Made by a program: the position numbers and the translations under genes
Source: Halopseudomonas pachastrellae
GTDB lineage: Bacteria > Pseudomonadota > Gammaproteobacteria > Pseudomonadales > Pseudomonadaceae
Assembly (NCBI RefSeq): GCF_900114765.1
Contig: NZ_FOUD01000019.1
Location: forward strand, 1-64,000
DNA: 64,000 nucleotides
Reading direction: 5' to 3'
Shown here: positions 33,303-42,742 of the stretch, one piece after another
How the letters are laid out: each line of letters starts with the position of its first letter
Numbering within the stretch: position 1 is the stretch's first letter
Notes under the pieces: generated by a model
What the model was told of the DNA's origin: nothing
What the model saw: only the letters and a program-made list of their open reading frames with translations
The model's database searches: none

Positions 33303-33347
33303 GCTGCCATCTTGGCAGGGGGAGCCGCTAACGGACAAGCCCGTTAA
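33303..33347 (-). other. Two small hairpins between btuF and the NYN gene
   Basis: On the minus strand TAACGG/CCGTTA (33330-33347, including the btuF stop codon) and CTGCCA/TGGCAG (33303-33317) can each form a 6-bp stem. Neither has a T-tract. They may be weak transcript ends or processing sites. Confidence 0.35.
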
Positions 33348-34153
33348 CGCCTCACCAACTCACACAACCGCCCCACCCCCTCAATAATCGCCGGCGTCGG
33401 ACGAACCAGCAGGTCGCTGTCCAGCACGTACAGGCGTTGCTGTTCAACGGCGGCCAGTTGTGGGAAGCGGCGCCATTCGTCGAGCCAGCGCTCGGCGGTG
33501 ATGCCGGCGTCGGCCAGGGCGATGATGGTGTCGGGGTTGGCGACCAGCACGCCTTCGCGGCCTACCTGCGGGGCCAGGCCGGTGAGATCGGCGAAAACGT
33601 TGTCGGCGCCGCAGAGGCTGAGGGCGTCGGACAGCAGTTGGTCGCCGGCTACGGTGTACAGCGGGTTATCCCAGAGCTGCAGGAACACGCGTGGCGGGTT
33701 TGCGCCCTGCTGCGCGCGCAGCTGATCAAGCTGGCTATTGAAGCTGCCGGCAAGTGCAGCGGCTTGCGCTTTACGGTCGAGCAGCTCGCCCAGCTGCAGG
33801 GTCATGTCGTCGATATCATCAAGCCGCTGGGGGTCAAACTCGGCTACCTGAATGTTCCAGCTGCGCAGGCGCGCCAGTAGTTCGGCAGGGCTGCCGCTGC
33901 TCCAGGCAAGAACCAGATCAGGTTTGGTGGCGACGATACGTTCTGCCGACAGAGTGCCGTAGCTGCCGACGCGCGCGACGTTGTCGAGTTCGCCGTGCAA
34001 CTGACCGTCATCCAGCACACCCACCAGTTGGCTGCGGGCATCGAGCTGCAACACCATGTCGGTAAGAAAGGGGGCAATGCTAACCACCCGTTCGGCGGCA
34101 CTCAGCGGCGCAGCCAGCCAGCACAGCAGGCCAAGGCTGGCCAGCAGGCGCAT
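33344..34153 (-). CDS. btuF: Cobalamin ABC transporter substrate-binding protein, BtuF-like
   Basis: A 269-residue periplasmic binding protein with a helical backbone, of the BtuF/FhuD class III type. A cleavable signal peptide covers about 1-19 (MRLLASLGLLCWLAAPLSAA). The body starts with the family block ERVVSIAPFLTDMVLQL and continues with RVGSYGTLSAERIVATKPDLVLAW. BtuF carries B12 to BtuCD; no BtuCD genes are in the window. Assignment to cobalamin rather than a siderophore is supported by the riboswitch-controlled btuB 9.4 kb away. It abuts the downstream end of the membrane-protein gene and belongs to the ribA operon, as PA4045 does. Confidence 0.85.
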   Translation of the reverse strand: MRLLASLGLLCWLAAPLSAAERVVSIAPFLTDMVLQLDARSQLVGVLDDGQLHGELDNVARVGSYGTLSAERIVATKPDLVLAWSSGSPAELLARLRSWNIQVAEFDPQRLDDIDDMTLQLGELLDRKAQAAALAGSFNSQLDQLRAQQGANPPRVFLQLWDNPLYTVAGDQLLSDALSLCGADNVFADLTGLAPQVGREGVLVANPDTIIALADAGITAERWLDEWRRFPQLAAVEQQRLYVLDSDLLVRPTPAIIEGVGRLCELVRR

Positions 34154-34579
34154 TCAGTCGACCCAGGCGGCCGGCGGACGGTACAGCAGCATGACACCGA
34201 GGCTGACGATCACCAGCAGCGCCAGCGGGATGATCTCGCCCACACAGAAGTAGTGCACCAGTGCGACCAGCGCCGGCAGGGCCGCAGCACTCAGGCCCAG
34301 ACTCTGCAGCCGATGCAGGCTGCCCCAGGCGCCAGCGGCTTCATCGCTGGTGCCGAGGGCATCGACGCGAATCAGCGCGCGCTTGTACAGGCGAAAGCGC
34401 CACAGCGTCAGCAACAGCGTGGCCATGCCAAAGGCAAAAAGCGGTACGGCAGCGGCGTCGAACAGGCCGTTCCAGTCGCCCAGCACCATGACCAGCAGAA
34501 TCGGCAGCAGCAACACGGCAGCGCTGAGCATGCGCCAGACGCTGCGCAGGGTACGCCAGTGGGGCTTGGGATCAAACAT
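34154..34579 (-). CDS. Conserved inner membrane protein of unknown function
   Basis: A 141-residue protein with four predicted membrane helices in two pairs (about 16-34, 40-58, 92-110, 114-132), separated by a charged loop [19 protein letters not shown]. The ATG at 34579 overlaps the ribA stop by 8 nt, and the stop abuts the btuF start. It is the equivalent of PA4046 by position. I do not recognise a function. Confidence 0.75.
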   Translation of the reverse strand: MFDPKPHWRTLRSVWRMLSAAVLLLPILLVMVLGDWNGLFDAAAVPLFAFGMATLLLTLWRFRLYKRALIRVDALGTSDEAAGAWGSLHRLQSLGLSAAALPALVALVHYFCVGEIIPLALLVIVSLGVMLLYRPPAAWVD

Positions 34580-35195
34580 CGTCGGGCTCGGTTTCAGCTT
34601 GGTGCAGTTGACCCAGCATGTGGCCCAGCTTGCCGGCCTTGGTCGCCAGGTACTTGGCGTTATGCGGGTTCTTGCCAAACTGCAGCGGCAGGCGCTGGGC
34701 CACCTCTACGCCAAAGCCCTGAATCGCCTTGACCTTGCGCGGGTTGTTGGTGAGCAGTTTGAGGCTGGTGATGCCCAGATGGTCGAGCATCGGCTTGCAG
34801 ATGCCGTAATCGCGCTGATCCGCGCCAAAGCCCAGCAGCTCGTTGGCTTCTACGGTATCGGCGCCGCCGTCCTGCAGGTGGTAGGCGCGGATCTTGTTCA
34901 TCAAACCGATGCCGCGGCCTTCCTGGCGCAGGTACAGCAGCGCGCCACGGCCTTCGTCGGCGATGGCCTTGAGCGCGGCTTCCAGCTGAAAGCCGCAGTC
35001 ACAGCGCAGGCTGAACAGGGCATCGCCGGTCAGGCATTCGGAGTGCAGGCGCCCGAGGACCGGCTGGCCATCAGACACATTACCCATCGTCAGCACCACA
35101 TGCTCCTTGCCGGTCGCTTCTTCCAGGAAGCCGTGCATGGTAAATGTTCCCCACTGAGTGGGCAGCTGAGATGAAGCAACAAAGGTGACTGTCAC
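34572..35195 (-). CDS. ribA: GTP cyclohydrolase II
   Basis: RibA opens GTP to the diamino-pyrimidinone that begins riboflavin synthesis. The 207-residue enzyme has the three zinc cysteines ([15 protein letters not shown]), the GTP-binding [11 protein letters not shown] and the catalytic DQRDYGI block. The start is GTP-family typical ([16 protein letters not shown]) and uses GTG at 35195, with AGGAG six bases ahead. It is a monofunctional gene distinct from the RibB protein at 38.5-39.6 kb, whose RibA-like domain lacks the zinc cysteines. Confidence 0.96.
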   Translation of the reverse strand: MTVTFVASSQLPTQWGTFTMHGFLEEATGKEHVVLTMGNVSDGQPVLGRLHSECLTGDALFSLRCDCGFQLEAALKAIADEGRGALLYLRQEGRGIGLMNKIRAYHLQDGGADTVEANELLGFGADQRDYGICKPMLDHLGITSLKLLTNNPRKVKAIQGFGVEVAQRLPLQFGKNPHNAKYLATKAGKLGHMLGQLHQAETEPDDV

Positions 35196-35329
35196 ACCGG
35201 TCTCCTGTACAGCCTTTACAAAAAAAGGGCTGCCATATTAGCAGGAGAAGGCCGCGTGGGCGATCTGTGCGTTGCCTGGATAGTTGCGGTGAATGCTCAA
35301 GACTGCGCTGAACCGAGCCGGCTCCGTGC

Positions 35330-35995
35330 TCAGAACTTGCGCTCAAGCAGCAGCAGGTTGTCGCGCTCGTCCATACGCACGCGGCTGAGCCAGCTCATGC
35401 CCAGCAGCACATCCAGTGGATAAGCGCCATCGAGCACCACGCCCTGCACATTGGTCAGCTCGATTTCGCCCACCTTGACCCGCGCCAGCGAGACCCGATA
35501 GCCGTCAACCGCGCCGCTGGCGGTGGTGGCGCGAATCGGCGTGCCGATCAGTTGGTAATCAATGCCCATGCGCCGCGCCTGGTTGGCGTTCATGGCAACA
35601 CTGGTGGCGCCGGTGTCGACCATAAAGGCGGTATGGTGGCCGTTGATGGAGCCGGTCACCCGAAAGTGGCCGCCCTCACCGCGAGGGATGCTCACCTGCT
35701 GCCGTTCGGCCTGGGCGAAGCCTTCGGTGTATTCGCGTTGCAGCCCGAACTGACGGGTCTGACCGTCGATACGCAGGGTGGCGGTGTTACTGTCGGCGGC
35801 GACCAGCTCAACGCCCTGTACGGCCGGTTTGCCGACGCGCAGCATGTGACGGGCGCCATCGATATTGACCACCGCAGCATTGGGAAACAGGCCCACGACC
35901 CGCACATCAGACGCCGCCTGCAGCGCACTGGCGCCCAGCAGCAGCGTACCGGCCAGCAGGGTGGCCAGAGGAGAAGTTCTGCGTGGTTGAGCCAT
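35330..35995 (-). CDS. Periplasmic retropepsin-like aspartic protease
   Basis: A 221-residue protein of the TIGR02281-type clan AA aspartic proteases. An N-terminal signal peptide (about 1-28, ending ALQAAS) is followed by a small beta domain and then the single-lobe retropepsin domain with FMVDTGATSVAMN (catalytic Asp) and LDVLLGMSWLSR. Such proteases work as dimers. ATG 35995 has AAAGGA at suitable distance; an open frame to 36049 adds no signal peptide sense. It is downstream of pgpA with a 32-nt gap. Substrate unknown. Confidence 0.82.
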   Translation of the reverse strand: MAQPRRTSPLATLLAGTLLLGASALQAASDVRVVGLFPNAAVVNIDGARHMLRVGKPAVQGVELVAADSNTATLRIDGQTRQFGLQREYTEGFAQAERQQVSIPRGEGGHFRVTGSINGHHTAFMVDTGATSVAMNANQARRMGIDYQLIGTPIRATTASGAVDGYRVSLARVKVGEIELTNVQGVVLDGAYPLDVLLGMSWLSRVRMDERDNLLLLERKF

Positions 35996-36027
35996 TGAGA
36001 TGTCCTTTCCGCAATGCCAGATAAGGG

Positions 36028-36522
36028 CTACACCATAGCCAATAGCCATTCGCCCAGCAACAGCACCAGCAGCGCCATGACGCCGGCAATCACATCGTCG
36101 AGCATGATACCCAGACCACCGCCAACCCGGCGATCAACCCAGCCAATCGGCCAGGGCTTCCAGATATCGAACAGGCGGAACAGCAAAAAGCCGGCGAGCA
36201 GCCAGGCCCAGCCGGTTGGCGCCAGCCAGAGCGCAATCCACACACCGACAAACTCGTCCCAGACGATACCGCCGTGATCGTGCACTCCCAGATCCGCTGC
36301 CGTGCGATGACACAGCCAGATACCCAGCAGCGTGGAGAGCAGAATAACCGCCGCATAGCCGCCCGGCGGCAGCTGCTGCCAGAGCAGCACAAAGGGCATC
36401 GCCGCCAGCGTGCCCCAGGTGCCGGGCGCGGGGCGGATGGCACCGCTGCCAAAACCGAAGGCGAGAAAGTGAATAGGGTTGCGCCACACCGAGGCGGGTG
36501 TGGATTCGTGCGTGTCAGTCAT
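36028..36522 (-). CDS. pgpA: Phosphatidylglycerophosphatase A
   Basis: PgpA dephosphorylates phosphatidylglycerol-phosphate in the inner membrane. The 164-residue protein has the N-terminal FGFGSGAIRPAPGTWGTLAA signature (shown here as key block), WDEFVGVW and LDDVIAG, carrying the conserved acidic residues, plus four hydrophobic segments. ATG 36522 overlaps the thiL stop by 8 nt. The thiL-pgpA order is conserved in Pseudomonas and Escherichia. Confidence 0.94.
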   Translation of the reverse strand: MTDTHESTPASVWRNPIHFLAFGFGSGAIRPAPGTWGTLAAMPFVLLWQQLPPGGYAAVILLSTLLGIWLCHRTAADLGVHDHGGIVWDEFVGVWIALWLAPTGWAWLLAGFLLFRLFDIWKPWPIGWVDRRVGGGLGIMLDDVIAGVMALLVLLLGEWLLAMV

Positions 36523-37510
36523 CCTGACTCCTGAAATGTTGATAGCCACCGGGGCCGTCTACCGGCCGCATGCCGAGCCCCAGATCAAGCTGCACACCCT
36601 GCCCGACCTGTACCTGGCCTATGATGCTGACCCGCTGGCCGGCCTGGCGCCAGCGCTCGATTTGCCCGCGCGCAGCACGCGGCAAGGTGAAGAGCAGCAC
36701 GTAATCATCCCCGCCGCGCAGCATCCAGTCCAGCTGCTGACGTTCCGACCAGCTGAGCAGCGCATCGGACATGGGCAACTGCGGGCCGTTGATCTGCAGG
36801 CACACGCCGCTGGCCTTGGCGATATGCGCCGCATCGGCCAGCAGCCCGTCGGAGACGTCCAGCCCGGCACTGGCGTGGCCGCGCAGCAGGACGCCCAATG
36901 CCAACTGCGGCAGCGGCCGCCAGAAGCGCTGGTGCAGGTAGTTCTGCTCGGCCATGGGCAGGCCTGCGGGCAGGGTCTGCCCCAGTACGACAGCCAAGCC
37001 GGCCGCGCCGTCCCCCAGGCAGCCGCCGACACAGAGCAGGTCACCGGGCCGCGCGCCGCTGCGGGTCAGCGCCTGGGCAGCAGGCACCTGACCAAACACC
37101 GTCACACCGATATTCAAGGGGCCACGCGTGGTATCGCCGCCGATCAGGTTGATACGACAATCACGCGCCGCATCGCCCAGGCCGGCAGAGAACGCCTGCA
37201 ACCAGCCCGCTTCGGCCTGCGGCAAGGTCAGCGCCAGGGTAAAGCCCAGCGGCTCGGCCGCCATGGCAGCGAGATCGCTGACGGCCACTGCAAGAGCGCG
37301 GTACCCCAGTTCGGCGGGGGGGCAATTAACGGGAAAGTGAACACCCTCAACCAGGGTGTCGGTAGAAATGACCAGCTGCTGACCAGCAGCCGGTTGCAGC
37401 AGCGCGGCATCGTCACCGATGCCCAGGGCGACCGCCCCGCTGGCTGCGGCCCGCTGCAGTCGCTCGGTGCGAAAGTAGCGGGCAATCAGGTCAAACTCAT
37501 CCAGCGCCAT
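36515..37510 (-). CDS. thiL: Thiamine-monophosphate kinase
   Basis: ThiL phosphorylates thiamine monophosphate to the active diphosphate. The 331-residue protein of the PurM/SelD fold has GIGDDAALL near residue 28, STDTLVEGVHF near 48, AVSDLAAMAAEP, and the C-terminal GGDDYVLLFTLP. The nucleotide-binding and Mg-binding aspartates are all visible. It lies between nusB (10 nt upstream) and pgpA (8-nt overlap) in the rib operon. Confidence 0.95.
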   Translation of the reverse strand: MALDEFDLIARYFRTERLQRAAASGAVALGIGDDAALLQPAAGQQLVISTDTLVEGVHFPVNCPPAELGYRALAVAVSDLAAMAAEPLGFTLALTLPQAEAGWLQAFSAGLGDAARDCRINLIGGDTTRGPLNIGVTVFGQVPAAQALTRSGARPGDLLCVGGCLGDGAAGLAVVLGQTLPAGLPMAEQNYLHQRFWRPLPQLALGVLLRGHASAGLDVSDGLLADAAHIAKASGVCLQINGPQLPMSDALLSWSERQQLDWMLRGGDDYVLLFTLPRAARGQIERWRQAGQRVSIIGQVQVGQGVQLDLGLGMRPVDGPGGYQHFRSQDD

Positions 37511-37520
37511 GGCCGGGCGA

Positions 37521-37997
37521 TCAGCGTCCCTTGCGGGCAGCGGTGACCTCAGCCTTGCGCAGACGCGGCGCCAGCTTGTCGAGGATGCCGTTGACGTACT
37601 TGTGACCGTCAGTCGCGCCGAAAGACTTGGCCATCTCGATGGCTTCGTTGATGACTACGCGATAGGGCACGTCGATGCGCTTGAGCAGCTCATAAACGCC
37701 GATACGCAGGACCGCCAGCTCGATCGGGTCCAGCTCCTTGATGTCGCGATCCAGCACGACGCCCAGCTCGCCGTCGATGTCGCCAAGGTTGCGCGGCACG
37801 CCGGTCAGCAGCTCGTGGAAGTAAGCGCCGTCCACCTTGCTGAAGTCGTTATCGGTGCGAAACTGCGCCTCGATATCCGATACCGGCAGATCAGCCATAT
37901 GCCAGGCGTACAGCGCCTGCAGAGCCAGACTGCGGGCCTTGCGGCGGGCCGATGCCTTGGGGCGACCGGCGGCGCCAGAACTCTGCTGATCGTCCAT
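37521..37997 (-). CDS. nusB: Transcription antitermination factor NusB
   Basis: NusB with S10 binds boxA RNA and prevents premature termination in rRNA operons; the boxA at 98-109 of this window is a natural target. The 158-residue protein has [17 protein letters not shown] near the N-terminus and the conserved RIGVYELL...[27 protein letters not shown] pattern, given here in pieces. TGATG couples it to ribH. Confidence 0.96.
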   Translation of the reverse strand: MDDQQSSGAAGRPKASARRKARSLALQALYAWHMADLPVSDIEAQFRTDNDFSKVDGAYFHELLTGVPRNLGDIDGELGVVLDRDIKELDPIELAVLRIGVYELLKRIDVPYRVVINEAIEMAKSFGATDGHKYVNGILDKLAPRLRKAEVTAARKGR

Positions 37998-38473
37998 CAG
38001 GCCTCCAGCTGCTTGATCACGCTGACCATTTCATAGGCAGACATGGCCGCTTCTGCGCCCTTATTGCCGGCCTTGGTGCCGGAGCGCTCGATGGCCTGTT
38101 CGATGCTGTCGACGGTCAGCACGCCAAAGGCGACCGGGATACCGTATTCCAGCGACACCGCGCCTACGCCTTTCACGCACTCACCGGCGACGTATTCAAA
38201 GTGCGGTGTGCCGCCACGGATAACCGCGCCCAGGGTAACGATGGCATCGTATTGCTTGAGGTCGGCTACTTTCTTGACCATCAGCGGGATTTCAAAGGCG
38301 CCGGGTACGCGGATGATGGTGATGTCGGACTCTTTCACGCCGTGGCGCTTGAGTGAATCTACAGCGCCCTCGACCAGGCTCTCGACGACAAAGCTGTTGA
38401 ACCGGCCAACAACCAGTGCATAGCGGCCTTGGCCAGTTACAAAATCGCCTTCGATGGTACGGATAGCAGTCAT
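37997..38473 (-). CDS. ribH: 6,7-dimethyl-8-ribityllumazine synthase
   Basis: RibH condenses the ribityl-aminouracil with dihydroxybutanone phosphate and forms icosahedral or pentameric shells. The 158-residue protein has [36 protein letters not shown] and [17 protein letters not shown], all hallmark blocks with the catalytic histidine in TPHF. ATG 38473 is preferred; a GTG two codons earlier is possible. Confidence 0.97.
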   Translation of the reverse strand: MTAIRTIEGDFVTGQGRYALVVGRFNSFVVESLVEGAVDSLKRHGVKESDITIIRVPGAFEIPLMVKKVADLKQYDAIVTLGAVIRGGTPHFEYVAGECVKGVGAVSLEYGIPVAFGVLTVDSIEQAIERSGTKAGNKGAEAAMSAYEMVSVIKQLEA

Positions 38474-38534
38474 GGGCACTCTCTCTCAATTAAAGAACCG
38501 GCAGCGCGCTGGGCGCTGTCGTGAATCAATGCGT

Positions 38535-39629
38535 TTATTCGCAGGGCAGGTATTCTACTACTTCCAGGTCAAAGCCGGATATGGCGTTGAACTTCATCGG
38601 CGCCGACAGCAGGCGCATTTTGCGCACGCCCAGATCACGCAGAATCTGCGAACCGGCCCCTACCGTATTGTAGGTCGAAGGACGGCGTGGCGCCGATTTG
38701 CCCTCGCCCAGGTTGGCTACGTGGTCAAGCAGCGCCTGCGAATCCACCTGATTACCCAGCAGCAGCACTACGCCGCGGCCTTCAGCAGCCACACGACGCA
38801 TGGCCTCCTGCAGACTCCAGCGGCCCGGCTCCGGCACCAGGAACAGATCACGCAGCGGGTCGACATTGTGTACCCGCACCAGCGTCGGTTCCTCGGGCTG
38901 GATGTCGCCCAGGGTCAGCGCCATGTGCACCACATCGTCGGTGCGGTCACGATAAGCCACCAGATTGAACTCGCCCAGCTCGCTGCTCAGCAGCTTCTCT
39001 TCGGCGCGCTCAACCGTGCGCTCGTTGAGCAGGCGGTAGTGAATCAGGTCGGCAATGGTGCCGATCTTGATGTTGTGCTGCTTGGCAAACTCTTCCAGCT
39101 CCGGGCGACGCGACATGCTGCCATCGTCGTTCATGATCTCGCAGATCACCGCAGACTCGCCAAAGCCGGCCATACGGGCCAGGTCACAGGAGGCTTCGGT
39201 GTGGCCGGCACGCGCCAGCACGCCACCGGGCTGCGCCATCAGCGGGAAGATATGACCGGGGCTTACGATGTCATCGGCGGTTGCATCCGGTGCTGCGGCA
39301 GCCTGGACGGTGCGCGCGCGATCAGCAGCGGAGATACCGGTGCTGACGCCAACTGCAGCCTCGATAGATACGGTGAACTTGGTACCAAAACCCGAGCCGT
39401 TACGCTGCACCATCAGCGGCAGCTTCAGGCGCTCGCAGCGCTCCAGGCTCATCGGCATGCAGATCAGGCCACGGCCGTAACGCGCCATGAAGTTGATGTG
39501 CTCAGCCTGACAGGCCTCACCGGCCATGATCAGATCGCCTTCGTTCTCGCGGTCTTCGTCATCCATCAGGATGACCATCTTGCCGGCGCGAATATCTTCG
39601 ATCAGTTCTTCGATGCTGTTGAGTTTCAT
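38535..39629 (-). CDS. ribB: 3,4-dihydroxy-2-butanone-4-phosphate synthase (RibB with degenerate RibA-like domain)
   Basis: A 364-residue protein. The N-terminal 200 residues are a complete DHBP synthase, with [17 protein letters not shown] holding the acidic metal ligands and [16 protein letters not shown]. The C-terminal 160 residues follow the GTP cyclohydrolase II fold but lack the CxxD...CxC zinc cysteines and the EGRGIGL motif (here [10 protein letters not shown]). It therefore should not open GTP, and the true ribA is at 34.6-35.2 kb. Such two-domain RibB proteins are common in Pseudomonas. Confidence 0.93.
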   Translation of the reverse strand: MKLNSIEELIEDIRAGKMVILMDDEDRENEGDLIMAGEACQAEHINFMARYGRGLICMPMSLERCERLKLPLMVQRNGSGFGTKFTVSIEAAVGVSTGISAADRARTVQAAAAPDATADDIVSPGHIFPLMAQPGGVLARAGHTEASCDLARMAGFGESAVICEIMNDDGSMSRRPELEEFAKQHNIKIGTIADLIHYRLLNERTVERAEEKLLSSELGEFNLVAYRDRTDDVVHMALTLGDIQPEEPTLVRVHNVDPLRDLFLVPEPGRWSLQEAMRRVAAEGRGVVLLLGNQVDSQALLDHVANLGEGKSAPRRPSTYNTVGAGSQILRDLGVRKMRLLSAPMKFNAISGFDLEVVEYLPCE

Positions 39630-39652
39630 CCGGCCCTCCGGGGGCAGGTTAA

Positions 39653-40315
39653 TCAGGATTTGAGGAAACCGTTCTCGGCCAGAAAGGCCATGCTGATGCC
39701 GCCAGCGGTCGGCTCTGCGGCCTTCTCGCCGAGCAGCAGACGCTCCAGATAGCGGGCAATCAGATCCACTTCCAGATTGACGACGGTGCCGGGCTGATAA
39801 TCGCCCATGACGGTTTCCTGCAGGGTGTGCGGAACAATGTTCAGATGGAAGACAGCGCCTTCCACCGCGTTGACGGTCAGGCTGGTGCCGTCCACGGTAA
39901 TCGAGCCTTTTTCGGCGATGTACTTCGCCAGTTCGGCCGGCGCTTCAACGCGGAAGTGCCAGGAGCGGGCATCCTGGTGCAGCGACAGTACCTTGCCGAC
40001 GCCGTCGACATGGCCGCTGACCAGGTGGCCACCAAGCCGGGTGGTTGGCGTCAGGGCCTTTTCCAGGTTGACCCGGCTGCCCGGCTTCAGCGACGCCAGG
40101 GCAGTACGGCGAATGGTCTCCTGGCTGACATCGGCCCAGAAGCCGTCACCGGGCAATTCAATGGCCGTCAGGCAGACGCCGTTGACCGCGATGCTGTCGC
40201 CCAGTTTAACGTCGCCCAGATCCAGTTTGCCGGTGCGCACGTAAAGACGCACGTCACCGCCCTGGGGCTGCATGCTCTGAATCTGGCCAACCGCTTCGAT
40301 AATACCGGTAAACAT
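39653..40315 (-). CDS. ribE: Riboflavin synthase alpha subunit
   Basis: The enzyme dismutates two lumazines to riboflavin. The 220-residue protein shows the internal duplication of the family: each half has a lumazine-binding barrel, first half MFTGIIEAVGQI and NGVCLTAIE, second half GHLVSGHVDGVGKV and DGTSLTVNAVEG. Length is normal. The gene is named ribC in some Pseudomonas annotations. It is separated from ribD by an antiporter gene, which is unusual. Confidence 0.96.
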   Translation of the reverse strand: MFTGIIEAVGQIQSMQPQGGDVRLYVRTGKLDLGDVKLGDSIAVNGVCLTAIELPGDGFWADVSQETIRRTALASLKPGSRVNLEKALTPTTRLGGHLVSGHVDGVGKVLSLHQDARSWHFRVEAPAELAKYIAEKGSITVDGTSLTVNAVEGAVFHLNIVPHTLQETVMGDYQPGTVVNLEVDLIARYLERLLLGEKAAEPTAGGISMAFLAENGFLKS

Positions 40316-40342
40316 GAATTGCCTCGTTTTTGCCGTTGCCGG

Positions 40343-41599
40343 TCAGGAGACCAGCAGACCCAGACCATAAACAGCGACAAAGCCGAAGGCAAAGGCCATC
40401 AGCAACAGTCCAAAGCTGCGCAGGTAGGTCATGAATGTCAGGCCGGGCATCTTGCTCATGGCAACGATACCGGCAGCGGAGCCAATTATAAGCAGGGAAC
40501 CACCCACACCAACAGCGTAGGTCAGCCCCATCCACTCGGCGATGGTCATCTGCAGGTCGGCCTTGAGCAGGGCGGCGGTCAGCGGCACGTTGTCGATCAG
40601 CGCCGAGAGCATGCCCATCAGGAAGTTGGCGGCCATCGGCGGCATCAGGTCGTACAGCGACGTCAGGCTCTGCAGGGTGCCGATATACTGCAACATGCCA
40701 ACCAGCAGCAACACGCCCAGGAAGAACAGCAGCGTCTCAAACTCGATCACCCGGATGTATTCCAGAATCGGGTCGTTATCGATGTCTTCGTTGAAAAAGC
40801 GCGCAATCAGGAACATCAACGCCAGGCCGGTCAGGAAGGTCAGCACCGGCGGAATGGCAAAGAACAGGCTGAGCAGAATGGTCGCCAGAATAGTGACCAG
40901 AAACAGCCCGCCGATGACCTGATCGACGCCGCGCAGCTCGTGCAGCTCATTGCGCTCGATGACAACCTCGTCGCCCATGCCGATCGACAGCAGCGCCGCC
41001 AGCAGCAGCACGGCCAACAGCGCCGGCAAGCTCAGCAGCAGCAGGTTGGTGATCTCGACCTTGTCGGCCATAAAGATCATCAGCGTGGTCACGTCGCCGG
41101 TAATCATCGCCACACCGCCGGAGTTGACCGCAAACACCACCAACGTGGCGAAGCGCAGCATCTTGCGAAGCTCAAGGTTAAGGCTGAGTACCAGCGCCAC
41201 CGACACCAGAGTGGCGGTGATGTTGTCGGCAATCGAGGAGAACACAAAGCAGAAGCCGCCGGTCAAGAACAGCAGTTTGCGCTCGGTGATGCGCCCGGGA
41301 AGGATGCGGTAGATGACGTTTTCGATCAGGCCCTTTTTGTTCAGGTAAGCCACAAACGTCATGGTGGCCAGCAGAAACAGCCAGAGGCTGGCGATATCGG
41401 TGATGTTTTCGTTCAGCGCCCTTTGCACTTCGCCGCGAACGGCGTCGCTCGGCGCGGCAATAAACAGCACCAGCCAGGACAGCGCGCCGAACAGCAGCAC
41501 CACCTTGGCCTTGTTTACATGAATGACTTCTTCAAGCACCACGCCCAAAAAGGCGATCACTGCCATCGCCAGGAGCAGTATCTGTACGCTGCTTTGCAT
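40343..41599 (-). CDS. nhaD: NhaD-type Na+/H+ antiporter
   Basis: A 418-residue inner-membrane protein with about 11-12 helices, of the NhaD branch of the ion transporter superfamily. Family-typical blocks are FCFVFSSIADNITATLVSVAL (key: SSIADNITAT), FAVNSGGVAMITGDVTTLMIF and LIDNVPLTAALL. NhaD exchanges Na+ or Li+ for protons and is typical of marine and halophilic bacteria. It sits between ribE (27 nt after) and ribD (12 nt before) on the same strand, so it is probably co-transcribed with riboflavin genes. In PAO1 I recall ribE and ribD adjacent. Confidence 0.9.
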   Translation of the reverse strand: MQSSVQILLLAMAVIAFLGVVLEEVIHVNKAKVVLLFGALSWLVLFIAAPSDAVRGEVQRALNENITDIASLWLFLLATMTFVAYLNKKGLIENVIYRILPGRITERKLLFLTGGFCFVFSSIADNITATLVSVALVLSLNLELRKMLRFATLVVFAVNSGGVAMITGDVTTLMIFMADKVEITNLLLLSLPALLAVLLLAALLSIGMGDEVVIERNELHELRGVDQVIGGLFLVTILATILLSLFFAIPPVLTFLTGLALMFLIARFFNEDIDNDPILEYIRVIEFETLLFFLGVLLLVGMLQYIGTLQSLTSLYDLMPPMAANFLMGMLSALIDNVPLTAALLKADLQMTIAEWMGLTYAVGVGGSLLIIGSAAGIVAMSKMPGLTFMTYLRSFGLLLMAFAFGFVAVYGLGLLVS

Positions 41600-41611
41600 T
41601 TGCTAACACTC

Positions 41612-42742
41612 TCAGGAAGGAAAAATCGGGCGTGCAGTGATGCGCCAGTCCTGGCCTATGGCTCGCATATCAGTAACGGCGACGTCCATCGCCTCGCTCA
41701 TGCTCTCGAAGGGGAGCTGCATCAGGGGCCGCGCCTGGCTTCCAAGCAGGCGCGGTGCCATATACACAATCAGTTCATCGACCAGGCCGGCACGCCAGAA
41801 GGCGCCCGACAGCCCGGCGCCGGCTTCCACCAGCACCTCGTTGCAGCCGCGCTCGGCGAGGATCTGCAACACGGCCTGCAGATCGACCTTGCCGTCTGCA
41901 CCGGGGACCGCCAGCAGTTCGCTGCCAGCGGCCAGATAATCATCGGCGGCCTGCTCGGCGCTGGTGCTGATCACCAGCGAGGGGCCTGCCTCACGGAAAA
42001 AACGCTGTTCCAGCGGTACCCGGCGCAAGCTGTCGACCAGCACGCGCAGGGGCTGCCTTTCGGCGGCGGCCGCCGCTTCTTCGCTCGGCAGCCCAAGTTC
42101 GTTGGCACGCACGGTCAGCGCCGAGTCATCCAGCAGCACGCTGTCGGCACCGCTGACCACTGCGCCGCTGCGCGCCCGCAGGCGCTGCACGTCGGCACGG
42201 GCAGCTGGGCCGGTAATCCACTTGCTTTCACCGCTGGCCATGGCAGTGCGCCCGTCCAAGCTCATGGCCAGCTTGACGCGTACCCAGGGCAGGCCCTGTT
42301 GCATGCGCTTGATAAAACCCGGGTTGAGCGCGCGCGCTTGCTCTTCGAGCAGCCCGCACTCAACCGCAATACCGGCCTCGCGCAACCGCTGCAGGCCGTT
42401 GCCGGCCACTTGGGGGTTGGGGTCCTGCATGGCCGCGACCATGCGCGACACACCGGCCTTGATCAGCGCATCGGCGCAGGGCGGGGTCTTGCCAAAGTGG
42501 CTGCAGGGCTCAAGGGTGACATAGGCGGTGGCGCCACGGGCACGCTCGCCGGCCTGTGCCAGGGCGTTTACCTCTGCGTGGCCTTCACCGGCCCGCACGT
42601 GCCAGCCCTCGCCGACCACTTCGCCATCGGCGACCAGCACACAACCCACGCGCGGATTGGGTTCAGTGGTGTACAGGCCACGCTCGGCCAGCATCAGCGC
42701 CCGGCTCATCCAGCTGCGGTCGGCAGCGCTCCACTCAGGCAT
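41612..42742 (-). CDS. ribD: Riboflavin biosynthesis deaminase/reductase RibD
   Basis: RibD first deaminates, then reduces the pyrimidine intermediate. The 376-residue protein has the N-terminal zinc deaminase domain (HAEVNAL and [11 protein letters not shown], about 1-145) and the C-terminal NADPH reductase domain ([31 protein letters not shown]). ATG 42742 overlaps the nrdR stop by 8 nt; a GTG one codon earlier is possible. The nrdR-ribD pairing is widely conserved. Confidence 0.95.
   Translation of the reverse strand: MPEWSAADRSWMSRALMLAERGLYTTEPNPRVGCVLVADGEVVGEGWHVRAGEGHAEVNALAQAGERARGATAYVTLEPCSHFGKTPPCADALIKAGVSRMVAAMQDPNPQVAGNGLQRLREAGIAVECGLLEEQARALNPGFIKRMQQGLPWVRVKLAMSLDGRTAMASGESKWITGPAARADVQRLRARSGAVVSGADSVLLDDSALTVRANELGLPSEEAAAAAERQPLRVLVDSLRRVPLEQRFFREAGPSLVISTSAEQAADDYLAAGSELLAVPGADGKVDLQAVLQILAERGCNEVLVEAGAGLSGAFWRAGLVDELIVYMAPRLLGSQARPLMQLPFESMSEAMDVAVTDMRAIGQDWRITARPIFPS

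Noticed and set aside
35196-35329. Possible small gene between ribA and the aspartic protease gene
   Set aside because: Only short frames without ribosome sites. The stretch holds AAAAAAAGGG and the ribA leader but no FMN riboswitch pattern.
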